A stretch of 64,000 bases of DNA, from NCBI RefSeq assembly GCF_001401755.1, contig NZ_KQ474099.1, forward strand, positions 375,926-439,925, in the 5' to 3' direction. The translations under genes were made by a program, and so were the position numbers. Positions 18,635-27,490 of the stretch are shown here, one piece after another. Below the pieces are notes generated by a model. The model was not told where the DNA came from. It saw only the letters and a program-made list of their open reading frames with translations, and searched no databases. This DNA is from Aquimarina longa SW024. GTDB taxonomy: Bacteria > Bacteroidota > Bacteroidia > Flavobacteriales > Flavobacteriaceae. The first letter of the stretch is position 1, and each line of letters opens with the position of its first letter.

Positions 18635-19849
18635 TTACAATTCTAATGCTCTAGTTATATTAGAATTCATAAGTAATTCTTCTGGGTTTTCTAATGCTTC
18701 TTTTACTGCTACAAGAAAGCCTACTGATTCTTTACCATCAATAATTCTATGATCATAAGATAGTGCTACATACATAATTGGTGCTATTACAATCTGTCCA
18801 TCTCTTACGATTGGTCGCTCTACAATATTATGCATCCCCAAGATTGCACTCTGTGGCGGGTTAATAATTGGTGTAGATAGCATACTACCAAAAACTCCTC
18901 CATTAGTAATCGTAAAGGTCCCTCCTGTCATCTCATCTACTGTAATCTGTCCATCACGAGCTCTAATTGCCAGTCTTTTTACTTCTGATTCTACTCCTCT
19001 GAAACTTAAATTTTCTGCATTACGAATTACAGGTACCATTAATCCTTTTGGTCCAGAAACAGCAATACTAATATCTTGAAAATCATAAGAAATCATTTCC
19101 TTACCATCTATCATTGAATTTACAGCTGGAAACAACTGCAATGCACGTACACATGCAAGAGTAAAGAAAGACATAAAACCTAAACTTACTCCATGCTTAC
19201 CTTTAAATGTTTCTTTATACTTACTTCTAAGATCAAAAATAGGTTGCATATCTACCTCATTAAAGGTAGTAAGCATTGCTGTTTCATTTTTTACAGAAAC
19301 TAACCGTTCTGCAACCTTACGACGCAACATTGATAATTTTTTACGAGATTCTCCTCTAGCACCAAGCCCTGGAGTTCCCATTGATGGTTTTGCATCTAAT
19401 GCATCAGCTTTAGTAACACGACCATCTCTACCTGTACCTTTTACCTGTGCTGCATCAATTCCTTTTTCTGCCAATACTTTTTTAGCAGCGGGTGAAGCTG
19501 TTCCTGTAGCATACGTTTCTGCCTTAACTGGTGTTGTTGGAGTTTCTGCTTTTTTCTCTTCTACTTTTGGTGTTTCTGTAACTGGTGCTACAGTATCTCC
19601 ATCAGGTTTAGCAGCATCAGTATCAATATGACATACTACCTGACCTACTGCTACTGCATCACCTTCTTCTGCCATAAGTGTAATAACACCACTAGCTTCT
19701 GCTGGTAATTCTAAAGTTGCTTTGTCACTGTCTACTTCTGCAATTGCCTGATCTTTTTCAACATAATCACCAGTCTCAACAAGCCATTGAGCTATTTCTA
19801 CTTCTGTAATAGATTCTCCCGGTGATGGGACTTTCATTTCTAAAGCCAT
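18635..19849 (-). CDS. sucB: Dihydrolipoyllysine-residue succinyltransferase (2-oxoglutarate dehydrogenase E2)
   Basis: Core E2 subunit that moves the succinyl group from lipoamide to CoA in the TCA cycle. The lipoyl domain (1-75) has the lipoylated Lys in [10 protein letters not shown] (about K44). An Ala/Pro/Glu/Thr-rich hinge (about 80-115) precedes the E3/E1-binding domain (about 116-152, [15 protein letters not shown]). The catalytic domain ends with SYDHRIIDG, which holds the active-site His. 404 aa is standard. It follows sucA by 66 bp on the minus strand; the E3 gene is not nearby. Confidence 0.97.
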   Translation of the reverse strand: MALEMKVPSPGESITEVEIAQWLVETGDYVEKDQAIAEVDSDKATLELPAEASGVITLMAEEGDAVAVGQVVCHIDTDAAKPDGDTVAPVTETPKVEEKKAETPTTPVKAETYATGTASPAAKKVLAEKGIDAAQVKGTGRDGRVTKADALDAKPSMGTPGLGARGESRKKLSMLRRKVAERLVSVKNETAMLTTFNEVDMQPIFDLRSKYKETFKGKHGVSLGFMSFFTLACVRALQLFPAVNSMIDGKEMISYDFQDISIAVSGPKGLMVPVIRNAENLSFRGVESEVKRLAIRARDGQITVDEMTGGTFTITNGGVFGSMLSTPIINPPQSAILGMHNIVERPIVRDGQIVIAPIMYVALSYDHRIIDGKESVGFLVAVKEALENPEELLMNSNITRALEL

Positions 19850-19915
19850 AATTCTGAATTTATCCTTTATATAATTTCTCTTGGAAACTTCTAACTATAC
19901 TTATTTTATAATCTT

Positions 19916-22690
19916 TTATCTTCTTTGATTGTTTTTTGTCTTATCAAACACATAATCAATCACTTGCTGATGTCTTCTTTTTGATCTAGTTGCACTACCT
20001 GCTGCAGGAGCACCGTATGGTCTTCTACTTGCAAATCTAAATGTTTTTGCGGCATCATAATTCATTAACATATGGCTTAATGCTCCCATATTACGGGGCT
20101 CTTCTTGTGCCCATATAACCTCATCTGCCTTATATTTATCAATAACTTTATCCATTTCAGAAGCTGGTAAAGGAAATAGTTGTTCTATCCTTACCAGAGC
20201 TACATCTTTCCGTCCTAGTTTTTCCTTTTCTTTCAATAAATCGTAATAAAATTTACCGGTACAAAAAACCAATGATTTTACATCTTTGGTTTTTGCATCT
20301 GGGTCATCTAATACTGTTTGGAAACTTCCATTAGCAAATTCATCTACAGAAGAAACTACTTTCTTATCCCTTAATAAACTCTTCGGAGTAAACACAACTA
20401 ATGGCTTACGATAATTAGCTTTCATTTGTCTACGTAACAAATGAAACATGTTAGCTGGTGTTGTTACATCTGCTACAAACATATTATCCTTAGCACACAA
20501 TTGTAAATATCGCTCCATACGAGCCGAAGAATGTTCTGCTCCTTGTCCTTCATAGCCATGTGGTAATAACATCACTAAACCATTTTGGAGTTTCCACTTA
20601 TCTTCTGCTGAAGAAATATATTGATCCAACATAATCTGTGCTCCATTACCAAAATCTCCAAATTGCGCTTCCCAAATAGTTAATGTTTTAGGGCTAGCCA
20701 TAGCATACCCATAATCAAACCCTACTACTCCATATTCTGATAGTAATGAATTATAGATATAAAAATCTCCCTGATCTCCTTTTAGGTTATTTAATAACAC
20801 TACTTCTTCTTCACTATCTTCTACCTTGATAACAGCATGTCTGTGTGAGAATGTTCCTCGCTCTACATCTTGTCCACTCATTCTTACGTCGTATCCTTCT
20901 TTTAACAAAGAACCATACGCTAGTAATTCTCCCATCGCCCAATCTAGCTGATCTTTTTCAAAAAAGCCTTTATGACGCTCATTTACAATCTTCTCTATTT
21001 TACGAAGGAAGTTTTTATCTGCAGGAAGTTTTGTTATAACTTCTGCTATTTCTGTTAATTTATCTTTAGGATAGGTTGTATCAACTACATCCATCATCTC
21101 ATCTTCTTGCACTCTTTCAAACCCTGCCCATTCATCTTGCATAAATGGAGTAATAATAGTTTTTTCTTGCTTACGAGAGTCTTGTAACTCTTCTTCTAGA
21201 GATGCTTTATATTCTTTTTCGAGCTGAGTAACATAATTCTTATCTATAATACCTTCTGATATCAGTTTTTCTGCATAAATATCCCTCGGGTTATTATGTT
21301 TAGCAATAGCTTTATATAGTTTAGGCTGTGTAAAACGAGGCTCATCCCCCTCATTATGACCATATTTACGATACCCTAATAAGTCTATAAATACATCACG
21401 CCCAAAATTCATTCTAAATTCTAATGCAAAATTAGCCGCATGAACTACTGCTTCTGCATCATCTGCATTTACGTGCAATACTGGTGATAGGGTAACTTTC
21501 CCTATATCTGTACAATATGTTGATGATCGTGCATCTAGATAATTTGTAGTAAAACCAATCTGATTATTTACAATTATATGTATGGTCCCTCCTGTTTTAT
21601 AGCCATCTAACTGAGCCATTTGAATAATTTCATACACTAGACCTTGCCCTGCTACAGCGGCATCCCCATGAACTACAATTGGTAACACCTGCGAGATATC
21701 ATTTTTATAATGTGTATCTTGCTTTGCTCTTGCAATTCCTTCTACTACTGCCCCTACAGTTTCTAGATGTGATGGGTTAGGTGCTATATTCATATTAATA
21801 GCTTTCCCAGAATCTGATTCTCGTTTAGAAGTCCATCCTAAGTGATACTTTACATCTCCGTCAAATACTGCTTCTTCATAATCTTTACCGTCAAATTCGC
21901 TAAAAATGTCTTTAGGGCTCTTTCCAAAAATATTGGTAAGGGTACTTAAACGACCACGATGTGCCATCCCCATTACAAACTCTTTAACACCTAGATTTGA
22001 TGCTTTCTCTACTAATGCATCAAGTGCTGGTATAAGAGATTCTCCTCCTTCTAAAGAAAAACGTTTCTGTCCGACATATTTGGTATGTAAAAAGCTCTCG
22101 AAAGAAACTGCTTGATTTAGTTTTTTAAGGATATGTTTTTTTTGGTCAACAGAGAACTTAGTTCTATTGCTATTAAAGTTAACTCGAGCCTGTATCCATT
22201 CTCGTTCTTCGGGGTTACGAATATACATATATTCGATACCGACAGAATCACAATAGATTTGCTCTAAATGAACAACAATATTGCTCAAGGTATTAGGACC
22301 TATACCAATAATTTCTCCTGCGTTAAAAACAGTATTAAGATCTCTCTGACTTAATCCAAAATTTTCTAATGCTAGTGTAGGATTATATTTTCTTCGTTCT
22401 CTTACAGGGTTCGTTTTAGTAAACAAATGTCCTCGAGTTCTATATCCGTCTATCAAACGAACTACCTGAAATTCTTTTTGAACATTTTGAGGAACTGTAA
22501 TCGTTTCTTCAGATGTCTGATCTACATGTAAGAATTCTCCTGATTCATCGGCGTTTTCTAACCCAAAATCAAATCCTTGAAAAAATGCACGCCAACTAGG
22601 CTCTACACTATCGGGATTTTGCAAATATTGATCATACAAATCTGCAAAAAATGCGGTATTAGCCGCATTCAAAAATGAATATTTATCCAT
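19916..22690 (-). CDS. sucA: 2-oxoglutarate dehydrogenase E1 component
   Basis: Thiamine-diphosphate-dependent decarboxylase of the 2-oxoglutarate dehydrogenase complex. The N-terminal segment (SFLNAANTAFFADLYDQYLQ) is the E1o-specific interaction arm. GDAAVAGQGLVYEIIQMAQ and IVNNQIGFTT (about 342-378) form the ThDP/Mg site, and the C-terminal transketolase-like half follows. 924 aa is normal for this subunit. A -7-like box lies 40 bp upstream, so sucA-sucB is probably a two-gene operon. Confidence 0.97.
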   Translation of the reverse strand: MDKYSFLNAANTAFFADLYDQYLQNPDSVEPSWRAFFQGFDFGLENADESGEFLHVDQTSEETITVPQNVQKEFQVVRLIDGYRTRGHLFTKTNPVRERRKYNPTLALENFGLSQRDLNTVFNAGEIIGIGPNTLSNIVVHLEQIYCDSVGIEYMYIRNPEEREWIQARVNFNSNRTKFSVDQKKHILKKLNQAVSFESFLHTKYVGQKRFSLEGGESLIPALDALVEKASNLGVKEFVMGMAHRGRLSTLTNIFGKSPKDIFSEFDGKDYEEAVFDGDVKYHLGWTSKRESDSGKAINMNIAPNPSHLETVGAVVEGIARAKQDTHYKNDISQVLPIVVHGDAAVAGQGLVYEIIQMAQLDGYKTGGTIHIIVNNQIGFTTNYLDARSSTYCTDIGKVTLSPVLHVNADDAEAVVHAANFALEFRMNFGRDVFIDLLGYRKYGHNEGDEPRFTQPKLYKAIAKHNNPRDIYAEKLISEGIIDKNYVTQLEKEYKASLEEELQDSRKQEKTIITPFMQDEWAGFERVQEDEMMDVVDTTYPKDKLTEIAEVITKLPADKNFLRKIEKIVNERHKGFFEKDQLDWAMGELLAYGSLLKEGYDVRMSGQDVERGTFSHRHAVIKVEDSEEEVVLLNNLKGDQGDFYIYNSLLSEYGVVGFDYGYAMASPKTLTIWEAQFGDFGNGAQIMLDQYISSAEDKWKLQNGLVMLLPHGYEGQGAEHSSARMERYLQLCAKDNMFVADVTTPANMFHLLRRQMKANYRKPLVVFTPKSLLRDKKVVSSVDEFANGSFQTVLDDPDAKTKDVKSLVFCTGKFYYDLLKEKEKLGRKDVALVRIEQLFPLPASEMDKVIDKYKADEVIWAQEEPRNMGALSHMLMNYDAAKTFRFASRRPYGAPAAGSATRSKRRHQQVIDYVFDKTKNNQRR

Positions 22691-22729
22691 ATGTAAGTAT
22701 TCAACTGTCTTTTTAATGATAAAACGTCA

Positions 22730-22737
22730 CAAAAATA
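22730..22737 (-). promoter_or_regulatory. Putative -7 box of sucA
   Basis: Read on the minus strand the site is TATTTTTG, a full match to TAnnTTTG, 39 bp upstream of the sucA ATG. No clear -33 TTTG was seen at the expected spacing. Confidence 0.4.
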
Positions 22738-22805
22738 CAACAATTACTGTATAATAAGTATTGAATTATTTATATTTATATCATAATTCTTTTATAAAAT
22801 CAATA

Positions 22806-23345
22806 ATGATATCATATCCTTATCAAAATATCATAGTCTCAATATTAATTCTCTTCTTATTTTTTTCTATACAAAAAGGATACTCTCAGAATGATGATTT
22901 TTGGTCTAATGTACATTTTGGAGGTGACATAGGTATTGGGTTCTCTAATGACACATTTAATGCTGTTGTCGCCCCTGCTGCTATATATGAGTTTAATGAG
23001 TGGTTTAGTGCTGGACTGGGATTACGTTTTGGATATAGTAGTTTCGAAAACGATAGACTCAACCAAAAAAGAAAAGATATCAATTATGGAGCAAGTATTA
23101 TTACATTACTTAATCCTTTACCTAAATTACAAATTTCTGCAGAGTTTGAAGAAATGGGCGTGAATAGAGAAATCAAAACTGCAAATCAAAAAATTACTGA
23201 TAATTATTGGTATCCAGCACTATTTATTGGAGCCGGATATAGAGTAGGTTTTATTAGCGTAGGTCTTAAATATGATGTACTATATGATGATAAAAAAAGT
23301 ATTTATGGAAGCCCCTATGCTCCCTTTATAAGGATGTTTTTTTAA
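22806..23345 (+). CDS. Small outer-membrane beta-barrel-like protein next to sucA
   Basis: Starting at ATG 22806, the product is about 179 aa with a signal peptide (about 1-28, ending YSQ). Alternating aromatic and polar strands follow (FGGDIGIGF, FSAGLGLRFGYSS, PALFIGAGYRVG, VGLKYDVLYDD), and it ends in the aromatic Phe typical of outer-membrane barrels. From memory, homologues divergent from sucA in Flavobacteriia are often labelled alpha-ketoglutarate decarboxylase. Nothing here supports an enzyme, and that label is probably transferred from the neighbour. The last codons lie in a perfect 44-nt palindrome. Confidence 0.78.
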   Translation: MISYPYQNIIVSILILFLFFSIQKGYSQNDDFWSNVHFGGDIGIGFSNDTFNAVVAPAAIYEFNEWFSAGLGLRFGYSSFENDRLNQKRKDINYGASIITLLNPLPKLQISAEFEEMGVNREIKTANQKITDNYWYPALFIGAGYRVGFISVGLKYDVLYDDKKSIYGSPYAPFIRMFF

Positions 23346-23365
23346 AAAAACATCCTTATAAAGGG
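23322..23365. terminator. 44-nt perfect palindrome spanning a stop codon, bidirectional terminator
   Basis: The left 22 nt (23322-23343) code the last residues PFIRMFF and start the stop codon. The right 22 nt (23344-23365) are their exact reverse complement with no loop. Central T7/A7 runs and CCTTATAAAGGG arms form a strong structure between two convergent genes; the minus-strand gene ends 13 bp further on. Confidence 0.75.
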
Positions 23366-23378
23366 AGGGAGGTTATAT

Positions 23379-23999
23379 TTACCACATATGAAAAATGCAA
23401 CTTGGTTTATTTCTATACCTAATAAGTTTCTTTTCGGCTTTACGAAGTAATCTATATTTATAGTTTATATCCTCTACATTATCTTTTAAACAGGCATTTT
23501 TTTCAAAATCCATGGAATTAAAAAAGTCAGAATCCCATTCTGAATGTTTTTGCATGTTTCTTCTTTCATAACATGATGCAATAAGATCATCCTCAAAAAG
23601 TGTTCGGAATTCTACAACTTCTAATACTTTTTCCATTGACGAAGATTTTTCTTGTGCGTTTTCATAATAAAAAGTATTGAAACGAATAATTTCAGAAATC
23701 AAAGTTTGCATCCTCAACGTATCATTTTCTATAAAATAATATTCCAAACTAACATCTGCATGCTGCTTATACAAATGTTTTATAAGCTTTAATTTTTTGT
23801 TCTTGTAGTAAAAATTAATATTTCCGGAGAAATATTCAGAGCACTTGTATTTTTTAAATACTTGCGTAATCAAAGTATCTTTTTTATTGATCGCTTCTAA
23901 AAACGCCTCATACATGATGTTAGTTGCATTCTGAGACAGCTCTTGTCCATACATAAAAGTTAAGAAAAAAAAGAAAAAAACACTACCATATATCTTCAT
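23379..23999 (-). CDS. Hypothetical secreted 206-aa protein
   Basis: Unrecognised. It has a signal peptide (about 1-19, GQELSQ boundary) and a charged helical body with four Cys. The C-terminus is Lys/Arg-rich and ends in a CIFHMW tail. It starts 12 bp after the 116-aa gene, so it is probably the third gene of the polyprenyl synthetase operon. There is no clue to an enzymatic function. Confidence 0.65.
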   Translation of the reverse strand: MKIYGSVFFFFFLTFMYGQELSQNATNIMYEAFLEAINKKDTLITQVFKKYKCSEYFSGNINFYYKNKKLKLIKHLYKQHADVSLEYYFIENDTLRMQTLISEIIRFNTFYYENAQEKSSSMEKVLEVVEFRTLFEDDLIASCYERRNMQKHSEWDSDFFNSMDFEKNACLKDNVEDINYKYRLLRKAEKKLIRYRNKPSCIFHMW

Positions 24000-24011
24000 T
24001 TGTTTATACTT

Positions 24012-24362
24012 CTATTGTTTATTTCTATACCAAACTTTTTGCCATTCCCTCTTTAGAATCAAATAGGCAGCATATTCTGCAATATCAATACTATCTTCAG
24101 AATTCAGACTTTTTATCTTATCTTCTGAGACATCAACAGCATATAATAAATTAAGATATTCATTAAATGCATTTTGTAATTTTTCAATAAGTAAACGTGT
24201 TATTTCAGAAAATAAACTTTGAGGCTTCTTACTTTCAATGATATAATCAATTCCTGCACGATTCAAATCCTTTTGTATTTGAATCAAAAATTGAGGATAT
24301 AGATCAGAGTTAGTGAACTCATCAATCAATTGCTGCTTAATTACAAGAGTATATTCAGACAC
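24012..24362 (-). CDS. Hypothetical 116-aa cytoplasmic protein coupled to polyprenyl synthetase
   Basis: Unrecognised, mainly alpha-helical and soluble, with no Cys. It ends with a basic/aromatic segment (KREWQKVWYRNKQ). It overlaps the 3' end of the polyprenyl synthetase gene by 8 bp, a sign of translational coupling and possibly of physical or functional partnership with that enzyme. That link is inference. Confidence 0.75.
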   Translation of the reverse strand: MSEYTLVIKQQLIDEFTNSDLYPQFLIQIQKDLNRAGIDYIIESKKPQSLFSEITRLLIEKLQNAFNEYLNLLYAVDVSEDKIKSLNSEDSIDIAEYAAYLILKREWQKVWYRNKQ

Positions 24363-25329
24363 TTCTATTCATTAGTTGTTCACCAAACATTCTTAATCTC
24401 TTTTTTTTATCATCTCCTATAGGAAGGTTTTCTAAAACTATAAATGCTTTATTTGTATAGTTTTCAATTTCTAAACGTGTTTGCTCTTTTGCTCCTGTAG
24501 TTTCAAAAAGATGTGTTACTGTATTTATCTTTTCAGATGGATCATCTGGGTTAAGAGAAAATAAGCCTATTAATTGTTTTTGTTCATCTTCATTTGCAAA
24601 TTCCAAAGCTTTTAGATATAAAATAGTTTTTTTATTCTCTATAATATCTCCTCCTACTTGCTTTCCAAAAGTTTTAGGGTCACCAAAAGCATCTAAATAA
24701 TCATCCTGAAGCTGAAATGCTAATCCTAATAATCTTCCAAAATCATAAATTAAAGACCTACATTTTTCTGGAGCACTAGCTACAATTGCTCCCATTTTCA
24801 TAGCTGCACCGACCAAAACTGCCGTTTTATATTCTATCATTTTAATATACTCAGAAATAACCACATCATCTCTTGTTTCAAAATCAATATCATACTGCTG
24901 ACCTTCACATACCTCCATTGCTGTCTTAGTAAACAACTTTGCTAATTCCTTAAAGACACTATCTTCATAATTTTCAAACAATTGATATGCATTAATCAAC
25001 ATCGCATCTCCTGAGAGAATTCCTGTGTTTACATCCCATTTCTCATGGACAGTCTCTTTACCTCGTCTAAGAGGAGCCGCATCCATAATATCATCATGTA
25101 TTAATGAAAAATTATGAAAAATCTCTATCGCTAATGCAGCGTCCAAAGCTTTCTTATATGATCCATCAAAAATTTCACAAGCCATTAAGGTTAGTATAGG
25201 ACGAAGTCGTTTCCCTCCTAAATTAAGAATATAAGACATCGGTTCATAAAGATTTTTTGGCTCTTTAGTTACAACCTTTTTAGATAAATATTCTACAAAA
25301 TATCCTTGATAATCAGAAATTGTATGCAC
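24355..25329 (-). CDS. Polyprenyl (geranylgeranyl-type) diphosphate synthase
   Basis: Head-to-tail prenyltransferase that elongates allylic diphosphates with isopentenyl diphosphate. The first Asp-rich motif DDIMD is at 79-83 and is followed by APLRRG. The second Asp-rich motif is at 209-213 (QLQDDYLD). GGKRLRP (38-44) binds pyrophosphate. 324 aa is normal. Product chain length is uncertain; the Ile at the fourth position before the first motif (FSLIHDD) may influence it. It is first in a three-gene minus-strand operon. Confidence 0.93.
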   Translation of the reverse strand: MHTISDYQGYFVEYLSKKVVTKEPKNLYEPMSYILNLGGKRLRPILTLMACEIFDGSYKKALDAALAIEIFHNFSLIHDDIMDAAPLRRGKETVHEKWDVNTGILSGDAMLINAYQLFENYEDSVFKELAKLFTKTAMEVCEGQQYDIDFETRDDVVISEYIKMIEYKTAVLVGAAMKMGAIVASAPEKCRSLIYDFGRLLGLAFQLQDDYLDAFGDPKTFGKQVGGDIIENKKTILYLKALEFANEDEQKQLIGLFSLNPDDPSEKINTVTHLFETTGAKEQTRLEIENYTNKAFIVLENLPIGDDKKKRLRMFGEQLMNRSV

Positions 25330-25457
25330 TGTATATTTTTTGTGCTAAAGTAATCCAAAGTTTTTAAAAAACTAAAACTAATCATTCCCTAGCACAAAAC
25401 ATTTTCTTAACAATCAACAGTAAAATGATGTTCTATGTTAAAAAAGTGTGAAACTTA

Positions 25458-25498
25458 GGAAACTTTTATTGTTTATTTAGTTTCCGTATGTACTTTTG
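25458..25498 (+). promoter_or_regulatory. Promoter and candidate TetR operator of the efflux operon
   Basis: TACTTTTG at 25491-25498 is a full TAnnTTTG match, with TTG at 25469-25471, a spacing of 19 bp, and the regulator ATG 22 bp downstream. The inverted repeat GGAAAC (25458-25463) and GTTTCC (25480-25485), separated by 16 bp, brackets the -33 element. A further GAAAC lies just upstream. Autoregulation by the encoded TetR protein is a likely inference. Confidence 0.65.
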
Positions 25499-25519
25499 AG
25501 AAAAGATTATTATTTATAA

Positions 25520-26125
25520 ATGAAAGACAAAATAATAACAAAAGCCAGTGATATGTTTTTGAATCTTGGTTTTAAAAGTGTTACAATGGATGATCTTGCC
25601 TCAGAAATGGGGATTTCAAAAAAAACCATTTACACTCATTTTCAAAATAAAACTAAGCTTGTAGAAGCCACTGCGGATCATCTGTTTTATCAAATAAATG
25701 ATGGGATAAATGCAATTTTAAGAGAGCAACTTGATCCTATTGAAGAATTATATGCAATCAAAACTTTTGTAATGCATCATCTCAAAAATGAAAAAGCAGC
25801 TCCGCAATATCAACTCCAAAAGTATTATCCAAAAATTCACGAAATTCTAAAAGCGAAACAGTTTGATGTATTTCAAGATTGTGTTATTGACAATCTGAAT
25901 CGAGGGATCGAAAAAGGTGTTTTTAGAAAAAACATAGATATCGAATTTATTTCAAGAATATATTTTATAGGTACTATTAGCATAAAGGATAAAGAAATGT
26001 TTCCTGTTGAGATGTTTCCTGTTCCTAAACTTATGGATAATTATCTAGAGTATCATATTCTTGGTATTACCACAGAAAAAGGACGTACAATTTTAAATAA
26101 CCTTATAAAAGAGCATCAAGTATGA
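25520..26125 (+). CDS. TetR/AcrR-family transcriptional regulator
   Basis: 201-aa regulator. The N-terminal helix-turn-helix (about 18-45) reads SVTMDDLASEMGISKKTIYTH, classic for TetR. The C-terminal ligand domain is helical and shows no known ligand motif. It is first gene of a four-gene operon with TolC, adaptor and RND genes, and its 3' end overlaps the tolC-like gene by 4 bp. Repression of its own operon, relieved by an efflux substrate, is the usual behaviour of such regulators. Confidence 0.93.
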   Translation: MKDKIITKASDMFLNLGFKSVTMDDLASEMGISKKTIYTHFQNKTKLVEATADHLFYQINDGINAILREQLDPIEELYAIKTFVMHHLKNEKAAPQYQLQKYYPKIHEILKAKQFDVFQDCVIDNLNRGIEKGVFRKNIDIEFISRIYFIGTISIKDKEMFPVEMFPVPKLMDNYLEYHILGITTEKGRTILNNLIKEHQV

Positions 26126-27483
26126 GAAATAACCTTTGGTTAATTTGTCTAGGTTGGCTGTTTACAACCACAGTATTAGCCCAACAACAACCAACAAATT
26201 CTTCATATTCGTTTACACTAGATGAAGCAATAGAATTTGCATTAGAAAATAGTTATCAATCCATTAATGCCAGACGCGATGTAGCAAAAGCTTTAAAAAG
26301 AAAATGGGAAGCTACTGCAAACGGACTTCCACAAATTAATGCATTAATTGATTATCAAAACCAATTAAAACAACCCGTAAGTTTGATTCCTGGAGAAGTA
26401 GCTGGTAAGGAGCCAGGAACTTTTGTTCCTGTTGTTTTTGGAACGAAACAAAAAGCTTCTGCAACAGCTACATTAAGTCAATTGATTTTTGACGGATCAT
26501 ACCTTGTTGGAATTGAAGCTGCTAAGAGTTTTTTACAATATAACAATGATATAGAAGAAAAGACAAATCTAGAAGTTCGTAAAGGTATCATCAATGCCTA
26601 TGGTAGTGTCCTTGTTGCTCAAGAAAGTGTAAAGATTCTTCAAAATAATATAGAAGCACTAGAAAAAAATCACCTAGAAACGAAAAAGATTTTTGAGAAT
26701 GGATTAGCAGAAGAAGAAGATGTAGAACAGCTTCAGATTACTTTATTACAAATCACTAATCAACTTAGTAATGCAGAGCGTTTAGAAAAAATTGCATTAC
26801 AAATGTTTAACCTAACCATAGGAATAGATGTTAATTCTACTATAGTACTTTCTGATGATTTAGATAGTCTGGCTATGAAAAATATGGATCAATCAATTAC
26901 ATCAAAGCCTTTTATTATAGAGAATAATATCGATTATAGATTAGCTCACTTGTATACCGAGCAAACCAGATTAGAATTAAAGCTAGAAAAAAGCAGGGCC
27001 TTACCTTCTCTATCAGCTTTTGTAAATTATGGCACCTCAGCTTTTAATAATGATTTTGTATTTTTGGATAGTGACACTAAGTGGTTTCAATCCTCAATTT
27101 TAGGAGCGAGTTTAAATATTCCTATTTTCAGCTCTTTAAAAAGAAGTGCTCGCACACAACAAGCTAAAATAGCTAATAAACAGTCTCAAACTGATTTTTT
27201 AAGAACTCAGCAAGAAATACAGCTTAAATATAATAATGCAATAAGTGATTATAAGTTTTCAATAGGCAACTATGATACCGCAAAACAAAATCTTACGCTT
27301 GCAGAACGAATTGAGAAAAAAAATCAAATTAAATACTCAGAAGGTCTTACCTCCAGTTTTGAATTAAGACAAGCACAATTACAATTATACTCTTCTCAGA
27401 ATGAAGTGTTAAATGCTATGCTCACTATTATCAATAAAAAAGCAGAACTAGAAACGATTTTAAACATACCAAACAATAAGTAA
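26122..27483 (+). CDS. TolC-family outer-membrane efflux protein
   Basis: 453-aa protein with a signal peptide (about 1-20, ending VLAQ). Two OEP repeats of long coiled-coil helices follow, the internal duplication typical of TolC; ERIEKKNQIKYSEGLTSSFELRQAQ near 400 is a family hallmark. It forms the outer-membrane channel of a tripartite pump. It is coupled to the upstream regulator by an ATGA-type overlap and lies 7 bp before the adaptor gene. Confidence 0.94.
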   Translation: MRNNLWLICLGWLFTTTVLAQQQPTNSSYSFTLDEAIEFALENSYQSINARRDVAKALKRKWEATANGLPQINALIDYQNQLKQPVSLIPGEVAGKEPGTFVPVVFGTKQKASATATLSQLIFDGSYLVGIEAAKSFLQYNNDIEEKTNLEVRKGIINAYGSVLVAQESVKILQNNIEALEKNHLETKKIFENGLAEEEDVEQLQITLLQITNQLSNAERLEKIALQMFNLTIGIDVNSTIVLSDDLDSLAMKNMDQSITSKPFIIENNIDYRLAHLYTEQTRLELKLEKSRALPSLSAFVNYGTSAFNNDFVFLDSDTKWFQSSILGASLNIPIFSSLKRSARTQQAKIANKQSQTDFLRTQQEIQLKYNNAISDYKFSIGNYDTAKQNLTLAERIEKKNQIKYSEGLTSSFELRQAQLQLYSSQNEVLNAMLTIINKKAELETILNIPNNK

Positions 27484-27490
27484 CCATATT

